23,100 bases of DNA from JBFGJY01 sp041576975 (GTDB lineage: Bacteria; Pseudomonadota; Gammaproteobacteria; UBA4575), in the NCBI GenBank assembly GCA_041576975.1, contig JBFGJY010000039.1, positions 1 to 23,100 of the forward strand. The letters are read 5' to 3'. Of this stretch, positions 6,611-15,680 are shown piece after piece. Under the pieces are notes generated by a model. The model saw only the letters and a program-made list of their open reading frames with translations. It had not been told where the DNA came from and did no database searches. Both the position numbers and the translations under genes were made by a program. Position 1 is the first letter of the stretch; each line of letters starts with the position of its first letter.

Positions 6611-8734
6611 TTATATTCTATTATTTTTGAATTGCTCGTTAAATAGACTTGCATATAAGCCATTATATTTAAGCAACTCATCATGTTTACCAATTTCTTG
6701 TATTTGGCCATGTTCCAGCACAATAATACGATCGGCTTTTACAATTGTAGACAGTCGATGTGCAATTACTACTGAAGTTTGTAATTTTAGTAGTCGTGCG
6801 AGTGCTTCTTGTATATGTTGTTCGGAACGTGAGTCAAGTGCGGAAGTAGCTTCATCCAGTATTAATACTTTAGGATTCTTTAAAAAAGCACGAGCAATTG
6901 CGATTCGTTGTTTCTGTCCACCAGAAAGCGTGGCGCCACGTTCACCAATTTCAGTCCCAATACCATCCGACAAGCGCTCAACAAACTCGTGTGCGTTAGC
7001 AGCTTCTAAGGCATTGTAAATATCTTTTGATGTTGCATCTTGATTTGCGAGCAATAAATTTTCCAGAATAGTCCCTGAAAACAGCATGATATCTTGACTT
7101 ACTATTCCAATTTGCCTACGCAACGAACTTAATTCCAAACTGCGCAAATTATTTTTGTCTAAAAATACTTTACCTTCAGTTGGATCGTAAAAACGAGGTA
7201 TTAAATTTGCTAACGTGGATTTTCCTGAACCGCTAGGCCCAACAAAAGCCACAACTTCACCTTCAGAAATTTCAAAGTTTATATTATCTAATACGGGACT
7301 TGTTGCATCATAGCAAAAGCTGACATGATCAAATTTGATTTCGCCTCGACACTGAGTTACTACAATTGGGTGCTTGGCCTCGATGACATTGGGTTGCGTG
7401 TCAAAGAATTCAAAAATTCGTTCGATTGCGGCTACAGCATTCGCGATGACTACACTTAAATCTGACATTCTTTGCAATGGGAAATAGAACATAGCTAAAT
7501 AGAGAAGAAATTGAGTTAATTGGCCGATAGTTAATCTGTTATCAAGAATTTGATGAATTCCAAAGCTAACTACCAACACAGGTGACATATGTACTACAAA
7601 CCCCACTAGTGTTTCATTTAGGGCTGTTAAGCGAGTCGTAGACAAAATTCGATTGAGTAGTTTATTGGCTTGAGCCGCAAATGCAGAAACTTCTTGTGGT
7701 TCACGAGTAAAGCCTTTTACAACGCCTACCCCTGATATTTTTTCTTGTAGGCCGCCCGAAAGGATCTCAATGCGTTGTTGTGTTTCGAGTGTACTTAATC
7801 GAATGCGTCCACCCAAAGCAAGTAGAGATAGAATATAGATTGGCATTAATATAATTGAAATTAGTGTTAGTAGCGGATCGATAACAGATAGAATTACAAT
7901 CAAAGCAACCAGTAATGCACTATCCATCCATATATTTGTGAGAGCAGAGCCAACAAAATTTTGAGCCAAAGATAAATCATTAATTACACGCGAAACAATG
8001 GCTCCACTTTGATGACGAACAAAAAAGGCATGCGATAATCGTTGCACATGATCATATAGAGCAATGCGTAGGTCACGAATCATGCGGTGGCCGGCAGTTG
8101 CACCTAGTACACTACGATAATAGCAAGCGATCATCCAAATGATATTGAAGCCTATCATCCATAGTATTAGTTTCCACATTAACTGACTTCTTTGTATTTG
8201 GTTTAGTGTTTCATTTAATACCACCTCATCTATCATTAGGCGCAACATCCAAGGGAACGCTAATGGAGCAAGAAATTTAATCAAACCAAAACAAGTTGCT
8301 CCCAAAACATAGGGCCAATAAGGCTTAATATAAGACATAAATCTCAACAATGAAGATTTATGGTCAGACTTATGTTCTATTTGAGATTGTATTGAATTAC
8401 CTGAGATGTTTTTTACATCTTCAATACGTTCTGGATTGATATCGACTTCTAAGTAATATGAGATTGATTGCAAGTGATTCCGTTGATTTTTAGTTAGTTC
8501 TATACCTAAGCGGCTGTGTGGAATAGGGCTTTTAATTAGCATGTCATCATCGACATCTAACACCAGCACCATGAGATTTTGATCTACATCGTTAATATTT
8601 GGAATGTAACCAGCTAGATATAGCTGTATATCCTCCCAATTTTCAAATACATATCTGCGTCCCTTATGACGCTCTATTCCATTCTCGAGAATATTTGCAA
8701 TCTCGGATGATTGGCAAACACAATATACAATCAT
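6611..8734 (-). CDS. MsbA-like ABC exporter with an N-terminal ART-like domain
   Basis: The 707-residue protein fuses three parts. Residues ~130-440 are a six-helix type IV (exporter) membrane domain. Residues ~463-700 are a complete ATPase: Walker A GPSGSGKST (499-507), Q-loop SQD near 546-548, signature LSGGQ (603-607), Walker B VLILDE (623-628), switch His659. Half-exporters of this family usually have about 580-600 residues; here about 115 extra residues precede the first helix. That extension (SSEIANILENGIERHKGRRYVF at 9-30, ENWEDIQLYLAGYI, LMVLVLDVDDDML, SYYLEVDINPERI at 92-104) follows the pattern of small ADP-ribosyltransferase or KptA-fold proteins, although the usual early catalytic His is replaced (YCVC). 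The exporter assignment is secure; the N-terminal one is inference. The gene lies 165 AT-rich bases after tgpA. Substrate unknown. Confidence 0.9.
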   Translation of the reverse strand: MIVYCVCQSSEIANILENGIERHKGRRYVFENWEDIQLYLAGYIPNINDVDQNLMVLVLDVDDDMLIKSPIPHSRLGIELTKNQRNHLQSISYYLEVDINPERIEDVKNISGNSIQSQIEHKSDHKSSLLRFMSYIKPYWPYVLGATCFGLIKFLAPLAFPWMLRLMIDEVVLNETLNQIQRSQLMWKLILWMIGFNIIWMIACYYRSVLGATAGHRMIRDLRIALYDHVQRLSHAFFVRHQSGAIVSRVINDLSLAQNFVGSALTNIWMDSALLVALIVILSVIDPLLTLISIILMPIYILSLLALGGRIRLSTLETQQRIEILSGGLQEKISGVGVVKGFTREPQEVSAFAAQANKLLNRILSTTRLTALNETLVGFVVHMSPVLVVSFGIHQILDNRLTIGQLTQFLLYLAMFYFPLQRMSDLSVVIANAVAAIERIFEFFDTQPNVIEAKHPIVVTQCRGEIKFDHVSFCYDATSPVLDNINFEISEGEVVAFVGPSGSGKSTLANLIPRFYDPTEGKVFLDKNNLRSLELSSLRRQIGIVSQDIMLFSGTILENLLLANQDATSKDIYNALEAANAHEFVERLSDGIGTEIGERGATLSGGQKQRIAIARAFLKNPKVLILDEATSALDSRSEQHIQEALARLLKLQTSVVIAHRLSTIVKADRIIVLEHGQIQEIGKHDELLKYNGLYASLFNEQFKNNRI

Positions 8735-8874
8735 GTTTTTAAAAATTTATTAGAAGTGTCTAAAGTAGTAAGGCATTCAATTTTATATAAACTGTATCTT
8801 GTTATTTTTAAGCACTATTAAATTTATATGTAAAAATTGTGAAAAATGAATTAAATAAAGATAAATGATATTTA

Positions 8875-8907
8875 AATATTAATTTAACTAAAATTTAAAT
8901 TAATATT
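8875..8907 (-). repeat. 13-bp AT-only inverted repeat over the tgpA stop codon
   Basis: The arm at 8875-8887 is the exact reverse complement of 8895-8907 (13 bp, only A and T), with a 7-base loop. It includes the tgpA stop codon at 8900-8902 and its last two codons. It could form an RNA hairpin at the end of the tgpA message, but without G-C pairs or a following T-run it is a poor intrinsic terminator. Confidence 0.4.
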
Positions 8908-10987
8908 GCTCATATTTTTGTGAAGCAAGTTTAAACTGCAGCATTTGTAATTTATATTTCAACAGTTTCAGCTTCTCTTTCGTATATTTCTCGCTAGGGT
9001 TATACAGTAACTCATTTAACATTTTTATAGTTGGTTGATAGTCTTTTTCATCAAGTCCTCGTTGCGTACCTATTTTTTCAATAAATTGCGCGGGTGTTTC
9101 TTGAGGATTGCGTTTCAATCCAAGTTTACGAAGCCTATTTGTAAAGGCTTGAAATGTTTTTATCACTGGATGGGAGTTGCTTCGACGTCTTGGCCAGAAA
9201 AGAGAAATTGCAACAAATGCGACACTTAATAATGCTCCAGTGAACAGTACCAGTGCAATTTTAGCTACAGTTATTTTTCCGAGAAGTTTTTGCAAAAAGT
9301 CCGATTGCAGCTCTGTATCGTAACCAATCACAAACAGATTCCAGCGATATTCTAGTGATTCAAGCAGAAACATCATTTTTTGTAAGCCAAGAACACCGCT
9401 TAATCGCACATTGGTAAATGCCGAAAGGGAAGATAAATCGCTTTCCTGTAAAGCTGCATTCAAGCCATCTTCAATGCGCGAAGGCGCTACGGCTGCAGTA
9501 GGGTCAATTCTCTGCCAACCTTTATTCGGTAACCAAATTTCGGTCCAGGCATGCGCCATGTATTGGCGTACTACCATGTGACCAGTGACAGGATTGATTT
9601 CGCCGCCTTGATAACCCCCGACCATACGTGCCGGAATACCTGCAGCACGCATCATGTATACAAATGCGCCGGCGTAATGCGCACAAAAACCGGAACGTGT
9701 ATCAAACCAAAACTGATCAATACTACTGGTTCGATTAAGCGTAGGGGGTTCAAGCGTGTAATGATACGGTTGCTTGCGAATATGGTTTAATATCTTTTCT
9801 ACAAATTCTTCAATATCAGTCGATTCTTTATATAAATTGCGGGAAAAGTTTAAGGTACGTGGATTATCTTCAGCATCGACGTACGTGGTTTGTAACATAA
9901 GAAATTCAGGCAACCAGGAATTTAAAGTTGCTTTCGGATAGGTGTCTACTTCGTAGCGCAGTAGGGATTGTACGGGCAATTTATTTATTAATCGGTAATC
10001 CCACATTAAGCCGGTGGATTGTGTTTGTGATAAAGCTAAATCTATTCCAAACAGCCATTGATCATAGGTAGGTTCCAACAAGACAGAATAGGATATTTTA
10101 TCTACACCTGTTACATCCGGTACAAACCAACTCACATTTTTATTTCTTACCCAATCTACTCTTGGGATGTTGCGGTGTTTTCTAGGTATATCTGCACTAG
10201 ACCAAGTACCATTTTCGAAATTTGCATATACTCTACCACGCCAATACAGTTCGCTATTTGGTGGAGGAGTATCTTTAAAGATGGCACGAAACACAATTTC
10301 ATCGGAGCGTGCCAGACTTGCTATATCACCCGGTGTCATTTCAGAACTTAGGCCTGTGCGTGCCTTTTGATTGGGGTTGGCAATGGACCAAATGGGTCCA
10401 ATGCGTGGAAATAAAATAAAAAATACAATCATTAAGGGCATGGCTTGCGCTAAAATTTTGAATGCAATCTTTATCGATTCCCTAGGTCTTACACGAGTAT
10501 GGAATTGATTCATTCCCACCATCGCCGCAGTAACTAATATAAGTGCACAGAATTCGTAAGCGACAATTTGCATGCTGTGATTAAATATAAACTCTACTGA
10601 AATTACGAAATAAGCTATAAAGATAACAACATAGGCATCGCGCTGTGTTTTCATTTCCAGCAGTTTCAATGCAAAGGCAACGATCAATAGCGCTGTCCAG
10701 GTTTCTAAATTTTTAGTAATACCTTCGGAAATGATTACCCCTGCGGCGCTACTTGATACTAAAGCTGCCCTTATCCAAAAAGACGGAAATTTTCTACGCC
10801 CTAAAAAAATCATCCACCGCCACCACGCGCAGAATAGTCCTAAACCAATTATCCAAACAGAAATCTGTGCAACATGAGGCAATACCACCATAGCTTGGGC
10901 GGTCATGATCATAATTAAACTATTGCGTGGGATTTGTGAAACTATACCGTGGTCCCACGAATTTTGATGATTAGTGTGGGTAGCCAT
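8900..10987 (-). CDS. tgpA: TgpA-like membrane transglutaminase (DUF3488/TGc/DUF4129)
   Basis: The 695-residue protein has the TgpA architecture: a cluster of N-terminal membrane segments (about 22-200), the DUF3488 junction PGDIASLARSDEIVFRA (219-235), a periplasmic transglutaminase core with the triad Cys435 (RSGFCAHYAG), His479 (YMAHAWTEIW) and Asp495 (RIDPTAA), a further membrane segment at about 576-600, and a cytoplasmic DUF4129-like tail (ETPAQFIEKIG). In Pseudomonas aeruginosa TgpA is essential and has transglutaminase activity; its physiological substrate is unclear. All catalytic residues are intact. The start overlaps the DUF58 stop by 17 bases, so the two are translationally coupled. 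Third gene of the moxR cassette. Confidence 0.93.
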   Translation of the reverse strand: MATHTNHQNSWDHGIVSQIPRNSLIMIMTAQAMVVLPHVAQISVWIIGLGLFCAWWRWMIFLGRRKFPSFWIRAALVSSSAAGVIISEGITKNLETWTALLIVAFALKLLEMKTQRDAYVVIFIAYFVISVEFIFNHSMQIVAYEFCALILVTAAMVGMNQFHTRVRPRESIKIAFKILAQAMPLMIVFFILFPRIGPIWSIANPNQKARTGLSSEMTPGDIASLARSDEIVFRAIFKDTPPPNSELYWRGRVYANFENGTWSSADIPRKHRNIPRVDWVRNKNVSWFVPDVTGVDKISYSVLLEPTYDQWLFGIDLALSQTQSTGLMWDYRLINKLPVQSLLRYEVDTYPKATLNSWLPEFLMLQTTYVDAEDNPRTLNFSRNLYKESTDIEEFVEKILNHIRKQPYHYTLEPPTLNRTSSIDQFWFDTRSGFCAHYAGAFVYMMRAAGIPARMVGGYQGGEINPVTGHMVVRQYMAHAWTEIWLPNKGWQRIDPTAAVAPSRIEDGLNAALQESDLSSLSAFTNVRLSGVLGLQKMMFLLESLEYRWNLFVIGYDTELQSDFLQKLLGKITVAKIALVLFTGALLSVAFVAISLFWPRRRSNSHPVIKTFQAFTNRLRKLGLKRNPQETPAQFIEKIGTQRGLDEKDYQPTIKMLNELLYNPSEKYTKEKLKLLKYKLQMLQFKLASQKYEQY

Positions 10988-11960
10988 GTAACGCTAATTC
11001 TTTTAGTACACGATCTAAATGCGCCTTGCCGGAGTTGGGACTGATTTCGAGTTGCGGAAGTTTTAGTCCAAATTCTTTTCCATTACGGTAGGCATAGAGC
11101 GCCATACCCGTCAAACGGCTTAAGCGTAGCTCGGTATCGCCTTCTACCTGGAACCAATCCAACATTAAGCGGGTGTCGGCATACGCGGCAAATTGTTTTA
11201 CAAGGAGTTCATTTTGACGTGCATAGGATCGCCAGATGATATGACGAGGGGAATCCCCAGGTTGATAGCTGCGCATATTGTAAAAATCATCACTGCCTAC
11301 ACTATGAGTGAGGTGACCTTCATCTTCTGAGCCAAGATTCACTTGAGAATGCCTATAAAGTAAAGGTTTGGGATACACAATTGCTTTTGCATCTAAGTCA
11401 ATCCAGGTCCATGCACGTAATAATCCGAGTGGAAAATATGTTTCTATTAACAGTCTTTCAGGATTTAGCCAGCCGCGTTGATTCGCTTTTACAAATAGAT
11501 GTAACGTAGTCGATTCGATGTCATACAATTCTGCCCATTGTTTCACTGCATTGGGCCAACCAAGTTGGATGCCTTCGCGTTTCGACTTTTCTGGACGTGT
11601 AACCTTTATGGCAAACTCAATATCTTCGCCTACAAAACCCGAACCACATTTTTGTAATTCGAGTGTAATTTCAGATAGATTTCTGAAGGTGTAAAAGATA
11701 GTAATAAAGAATACGCCACCTAACCAAAAAGCAAGACCGAAAATGAGTGAATTTTCATAATTAATTGCACCTAAGAGTAATAACAGCAACAGAAATGAAA
11801 ATACAAACCCAGTGCGTGTTGGGAAAATAAATATCGAACGTTGATTTAGTGTTATTTTTTGTTGTGGTGGGATGCGTCGATGCAACCAACGTTTGAAATG
11901 GGTTTTGAAAGGTCTCTTGGATTGAGAGAAAATGTCTTTGGCTGTACTAAGTGAGGACAT
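10971..11960 (-). CDS. DUF58 domain protein, MoxR-associated
   Basis: I start at the ATG at 11960 (MSSLSTAKD; 329 residues), which overlaps moxR by 14 bases; an upstream in-frame GTG at 12020 would give 349 residues but overlap moxR by 74 bases. Two hydrophobic segments form a hairpin at about residues 50-90 of the shorter form. The DUF58 core follows, with the signature DDFYNMRSYQPGDSPRHIIW and ARQNELLVKQF, leading into a von Willebrand A-like fold (TRLMLDWF). DUF58 proteins are regularly encoded between MoxR ATPases and TgpA-type transglutaminases and are thought to serve as their partner, but no reaction is known. Confidence 0.88.
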   Translation of the reverse strand: MSSLSTAKDIFSQSKRPFKTHFKRWLHRRIPPQQKITLNQRSIFIFPTRTGFVFSFLLLLLLLGAINYENSLIFGLAFWLGGVFFITIFYTFRNLSEITLELQKCGSGFVGEDIEFAIKVTRPEKSKREGIQLGWPNAVKQWAELYDIESTTLHLFVKANQRGWLNPERLLIETYFPLGLLRAWTWIDLDAKAIVYPKPLLYRHSQVNLGSEDEGHLTHSVGSDDFYNMRSYQPGDSPRHIIWRSYARQNELLVKQFAAYADTRLMLDWFQVEGDTELRLSRLTGMALYAYRNGKEFGLKLPQLEISPNSGKAHLDRVLKELALHGYPH

Positions 11961-12915
11961 CGACACCGGTGAGAAGCTTTTGGGCAAGAGACGTGCCACC
12001 GTGTCCTGTAAAATCGGCACTGCCTCGAAGTCGATGTTCTACCACACTGGGTAAAACTAGTTGTATATCTTCTGGCACAACATGATCGCGCCGATGTAAT
12101 AACGCCCATGCTTTGCCAGCGCGTATTAATGAGAGTGCGCCACGTGGGGATAGGCCAAATGCAAATTCATTTTCTTTGCGAGTGTAGTGGACTAAACGTT
12201 GCACGTAATCCAGCAGTGTTTCTGCAACCTTTACCTGTTCTACTAAGTCTTGAATAACTAATAATTTTTCTGCACTGATTACTGGTTTTATTTTTTCGAG
12301 TTGCTTGCGACGATCACCTTCAATCAATAACTTTCGTTCGGCTTTTTGGTCTGGATAACCCAGTTCAATTCGCATTAGAAAACGGTCCATTTGCGATTCC
12401 GGTAACGGGTAGGTTCCGGTTTGGGTAGCTGGGTTTTGTGTGGCAATAACAAAAAATGGTTGTGGTAGATGACGGGTTTCACCGTCTACGGTGACAGTTT
12501 GTTCTTCCATGACCTCTAGCAATGCACTTTGACTTTTTGGTGTAGCTCGGTTGATTTCATCAGCAAGTAACACTTGTGTAAATACTGGGCCAGGCATAAA
12601 ACGAAACGAGGAAGTGTTTTTATCAAATAAAGAAACACCTACTACGTCGCTGGGGAGTAGATCGCTGGTAAATTGGATTCGGTTGAAGTCCAATCCAAGT
12701 ATTTGTGCCAGAGTATGTGCAAGCAGGGTTTTGCCCATGCCTGGCAGGTCTTCTATGAGCAGATGTCCACGTGCAAATAGACAGGCCAGTGCAAGTCGAG
12801 CTTGTGTATCTTTTCCAAACAACACCTGTCCGATTCCCTCAAGAACAGCATCAATCGCATCTGCCTGTGGAGTATCAACTGGGGTAAGTTCATGAACTGA
12901 AGATTCAATAGCCAT
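11947..12915 (-). CDS. MoxR family AAA+ ATPase
   Basis: The 322-residue protein is a standard MoxR ATPase: Walker A DLPGMGKTLLA at about 57-67, Walker B VLLADEINRATPK, sensor region FFVIATQNPATQTGTYPLPESQMDRF, the helix MRIELGYPD, and the C-terminal lid with FGLSPRGALSLIRAGKAWA. MoxR proteins act as chaperones that load cofactors or remodel partner complexes; here the partner would be DUF58/TgpA. It is the first gene of the minus-strand cassette and shares coding bases with the next. The start is the ATG at 12915 without an obvious Shine-Dalgarno sequence. The preceding 399 bases separate it divergently from the aor operon. Confidence 0.95.
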   Translation of the reverse strand: MAIESSVHELTPVDTPQADAIDAVLEGIGQVLFGKDTQARLALACLFARGHLLIEDLPGMGKTLLAHTLAQILGLDFNRIQFTSDLLPSDVVGVSLFDKNTSSFRFMPGPVFTQVLLADEINRATPKSQSALLEVMEEQTVTVDGETRHLPQPFFVIATQNPATQTGTYPLPESQMDRFLMRIELGYPDQKAERKLLIEGDRRKQLEKIKPVISAEKLLVIQDLVEQVKVAETLLDYVQRLVHYTRKENEFAFGLSPRGALSLIRAGKAWALLHRRDHVVPEDIQLVLPSVVEHRLRGSADFTGHGGTSLAQKLLTGVDVLT

Positions 12916-13161
12916 CGTGGATTTTTGTAAACAGTATATAGCCCCAATACAACCTTAGCTTTTATCTAAATAAATCGTCTATGTCATTGGTCAGGAATTA
13001 CGGTTCAAATGTACGTTATTTCATCTACTTATGGTATTTATCTAAGCGTAGCGCTAAGTTCATTTAAATGATATTCAAGTGTCAAGAATGGGCAGCAAAT
13101 TTAATGGCTTGGTCATGATAATTGGGTGATTTGCTTGTACATTAGAGTATCTTGATACATT

Positions 13162-13261
13162 AATCTAATAAAGATTACTGAATTTATAAGCTATGAACTT
13201 GCACGACCGGCAATCTAATAAAATAAACTGAAATTTTAATACTTTCAATTGCACGAATAGC
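13162..13261 (+). repeat. Two-unit 50-bp imperfect tandem repeat upstream of aorA
   Basis: Unit 1 is 13162-13211 and unit 2 is 13212-13261. They align without gaps at 34 of 50 positions by my count. The conserved blocks are AATCTAATAA (13162 and 13212), ACTGA (13177 and 13227), TTG-CACGA (13199 and 13249) and a terminal GC. Unit 1 additionally holds the dyad AATCT-AATAA-AGATT. Unit 2 ends 53 bases before the aorA ATG and its TTGCAC could be a -35 for TACAAT at 13274-13279 (19-base spacing). Two phased regulator sites are the simplest reading. The rest of the 399-base gap (12916-13161) shows nothing clear. Confidence 0.6.
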
Positions 13262-13279
13262 TTAGAAAATAGGTACAAT
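13249..13279 (+). promoter_or_regulatory. Candidate promoter of the aor operon
   Basis: TTGCAC (13249-13254) and TACAAT (13274-13279) lie 19 bases apart, 35 bases before the aorA ATG. The -10 matches 5/6; the -35 is weak and the spacing long, as in promoters that need an activator. The -35 lies inside the second unit of the tandem repeat, which would let a protein bound there act on the polymerase. Confidence 0.3.
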
Positions 13280-13314
13280 AGTTCCTAATAACTATAAAAT
13301 TTGAGGAGTTCGTT

Positions 13315-13794
13315 ATGCTTCGTGCACTCAAAATTGAGCCTGAAAAATGTACAGGCTGTCTTCAGTGTGAACTGGCATGCTCGCTTGAAAATGAAGGCGT
13401 CATGAATCCTGCGAAATCTCGCATTAAAGTCTTCACATTTCATAACGAAGGTCGATTTTCACCCTATACTTGTACGCAATGTGAAGAGGCATGGTGTCTG
13501 CATGCTTGTCCGGTTGAAGCCATTGTGGTGAATTCAGAAACCGGTGCCAAAGAAGTTCTTGAAGACGTGTGCGTGGGTTGTAAGGTTTGTACAATTTCTT
13601 GCCCATTTGGCACGGTGAACTATAACCACGATAGCGGCAAAGTAATAAAATGTGATTTGTGTGGCGGTGATCCGGCGTGTGCGAAGGCATGTCCTACAGA
13701 ATGTATCACGTATGTAGACATTGATATGACTGGTTACGATCGCATGCAGGCTTGGGCTGCAAAAGATGCTGGTGTGACAGAATCGCGAGCATAG
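13315..13794 (+). CDS. aorA: Four-cluster ferredoxin subunit of the aldehyde oxidoreductase (AorA-like)
   Basis: GAGGAG lies seven bases before the ATG. The 159-residue protein has 17 cysteines, 16 arranged in four [4Fe-4S] sets: Cys12/15/18/22, Cys53/56/61/65, Cys86/89/92/96 and Cys113/116/122/126, with Cys130 extra. This is the HycB/DmsB-type polyferredoxin layout. In Aromatoleum-type AorABC enzymes, the equivalent subunit conducts electrons between the tungsten subunit and the FAD subunit. The gene is 17 bases before aorB and starts the operon. An alternative reading as a generic electron-transfer ferredoxin is possible, but the three-gene context favours the Aor subunit. Confidence 0.9.
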   Translation: MLRALKIEPEKCTGCLQCELACSLENEGVMNPAKSRIKVFTFHNEGRFSPYTCTQCEEAWCLHACPVEAIVVNSETGAKEVLEDVCVGCKVCTISCPFGTVNYNHDSGKVIKCDLCGGDPACAKACPTECITYVDIDMTGYDRMQAWAAKDAGVTESRA

Positions 13795-13811
13795 ACTCGC
13801 AGGAGGCAAAG

Positions 13812-15680
13812 ATGGCTTGGACACAAAAAGTTTTACGCATAAATTTAACTAACGGTAGTTGCCAGGAAGAACCACTAAATATGGAGTGGGCGCAAGAGTA
13901 TTTAGGCCAACGTGGCTTGGCAACAAAGTATCTTTGTGAAGAGATTGATCCAAGATGCGACGCTCTGGGACCGGATAATAAATTAATCATGGCGACAGGC
14001 CCGTTAACCGGAACAATGGCATCTACTGGTGGCCGTTACTCGGTCATTACAAAGAGCCCACTTACTCATACCGTTGCCTGCTCAAATTCCGGTGGCTTTA
14101 TTGGTGCGGAAATGAAAATGGCAGGCTGGGATATGTTTATTTTTGAAGGACAATCCGATATTCCAGTTTATTTATATGTGCACAATGATTCTGCAGAGCT
14201 CTTACCGGCGGATGACTTATGGGGCAAGTCGGTATGGGAAACCGATGAGTTATTGCATCGCAAGTATCAGGATCCACAGTTGCGTATTAGCTGCGTAGGG
14301 CGTGCTGCTGAAACGGGTTGTTTATATGCAGCCGTGATAAATGATTTACACCGTGCAGCGGGCCGCTCTGGTGTGGGCACGGTAATGGCTGCGAAAAAAC
14401 TAAAAGCGGTTGCAGTGCGTGGTACAAAAGGTGTCGGCAATATAAAAGATGCAAAACGTTTTTTTGCAGTTACTACGGAACAAAAGAAAGTGCTTGCTGA
14501 CAATGCAGTAACTGGTGAGGGGCTTCCTGCTTATGGCACTCAGGTGTTAATGAATGTCATTAATGAAGCAGGTGCAATGCCAACACGTAATATGAAAGAA
14601 GTGCAATTTGAAGGTGCGCATAAAATATCAGGCGAAGCGATGCATGAAGTCCGTGAATCTGATGGCAAAGCTAATCTGACTACCAATGCTGCATGTTTTG
14701 CTTGCACGATTGCATGTGGACGCATCTCGACGATCGACCAGGGTCATTTTAGTGTCAAACATAAACCTGAATATTGGGGCAATTCAGGCGGCTTAGAATA
14801 TGAGACAGCATGGGCCTTAGGCTCTGATACCGGCGTAGATGATATCGATGCCTTAACTTATGCCAATTTTGTATGTAATGAAGATGGTTATGATCCTATT
14901 TCATTTGGTTCAACATTAGCGGCTGCCATGGAGTTGTATGAAGATGGCTTAATTACTAAAGAACAAACCCATGGTATTGAATTGAAATTTGGCAATGCCG
15001 AAGCTGTAACTAAAGCGGCCGAGTGGGTAGCAAAAGGTGAAGGCTTCGGATTAGAGCTTGGTTTGGGTTCAAAACGTTTATGTGAAAAATATAAACGCCC
15101 CGAGCTCTCTATGACGGTGAAAGGACAAGAATTTCCTGCCTATGACCCACGTGGAATTCAAGGTATGGGCCTAGGTTATGCAACCGCAAATCGTGGCGCG
15201 TGTCATTTACGTGGGTACACTGTGGCATCAGAGATTTTAGGGATTCCTGAAAAGACCGACCCACTAGTTACTGAAGGAAAGCCAGCACTGGTAAAAGCCT
15301 TTCAGGATGCCACCGCTGCGGTAGATTCTTCAGGCTTGTGTGTATTTACCACCTTTGCTTGGACGCTAGACAATATCGCGCCGCAAATTGATGCTGCATG
15401 TGATGGTGAATGGACACCTGAAAAACTCATTGAAGTCGGTGAGCGAATCTGGAATTTAGAACGTGATTTTAATCTTGCAGCCGGTATTACTGGTAAAGAT
15501 GACACCTTGCCAAAGCGTTTATTGAAAGAGGCTGCGCAAACTGGCCCGGCAAAAGGATTAGCTAATAATTTACAAGAAATGTTGCCTGAATATTATGAAC
15601 TTCGTGGTTGGACGCCTAACGGCGTGCCTACGCAAGAGACACGACAACGTCTAGGACTGGATGCACAAGGCATCACATGA
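13812..15680 (+). CDS. aorB: Tungsten-containing aldehyde oxidoreductase, catalytic subunit (AorB-like)
   Basis: The start is the ATG at 13812 with AGGAGG six bases upstream; the longer frame from 13752 overlaps aorA. The 622-residue protein spans the whole AOR family: N-terminal pterin-binding domain (RINLTNGSC, ATGPLTGT, GGRYSVITKSPLT, GRSGVGTVMAAKKLKA), the iron-sulfur cysteines Cys295, Cys298, Cys302 and Cys510 (Cys288/291/295/494 in the Pyrococcus enzyme), EYETAWALGSD near 329-339, and RGACHLRGY with His465. These enzymes oxidise aldehydes to acids at a tungsten bis-pterin; AorABC types also reduce acids with low-potential donors. Substrate range cannot be read from sequence. Its stop overlaps the aorC start (ATGA). 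Some family members have other substrates. Confidence 0.93.
   Translation: MAWTQKVLRINLTNGSCQEEPLNMEWAQEYLGQRGLATKYLCEEIDPRCDALGPDNKLIMATGPLTGTMASTGGRYSVITKSPLTHTVACSNSGGFIGAEMKMAGWDMFIFEGQSDIPVYLYVHNDSAELLPADDLWGKSVWETDELLHRKYQDPQLRISCVGRAAETGCLYAAVINDLHRAAGRSGVGTVMAAKKLKAVAVRGTKGVGNIKDAKRFFAVTTEQKKVLADNAVTGEGLPAYGTQVLMNVINEAGAMPTRNMKEVQFEGAHKISGEAMHEVRESDGKANLTTNAACFACTIACGRISTIDQGHFSVKHKPEYWGNSGGLEYETAWALGSDTGVDDIDALTYANFVCNEDGYDPISFGSTLAAAMELYEDGLITKEQTHGIELKFGNAEAVTKAAEWVAKGEGFGLELGLGSKRLCEKYKRPELSMTVKGQEFPAYDPRGIQGMGLGYATANRGACHLRGYTVASEILGIPEKTDPLVTEGKPALVKAFQDATAAVDSSGLCVFTTFAWTLDNIAPQIDAACDGEWTPEKLIEVGERIWNLERDFNLAAGITGKDDTLPKRLLKEAAQTGPAKGLANNLQEMLPEYYELRGWTPNGVPTQETRQRLGLDAQGIT

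Noticed and set aside
12551..12895. Long plus-strand frame opposite moxR, and similar long frames opposite tgpA, the ABC exporter and the anti-sigma gene
   Set aside because: They are antisense to clear conserved genes, lack family resemblance, and are explained as shadows.
13110..13140. Sigma54-type -24/-12 promoter upstream of the aor operon
   Set aside because: GG and GC elements occur (around TTGGGTGATTTGC) but with the wrong spacing.
13162..13261. Possible CRISPR or phage attachment repeats
   Set aside because: Only two adjacent units with no spacers between them, 68% identical, and no cas or integrase gene nearby; fits promoter-proximal sites better.
13752..13811. Upstream extension of the AOR gene by 20 codons
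   Set aside because: It overlaps aorA, has no ribosome binding site, and the ATG at 13812 has AGGAGG and begins with the conserved AOR N-terminus.
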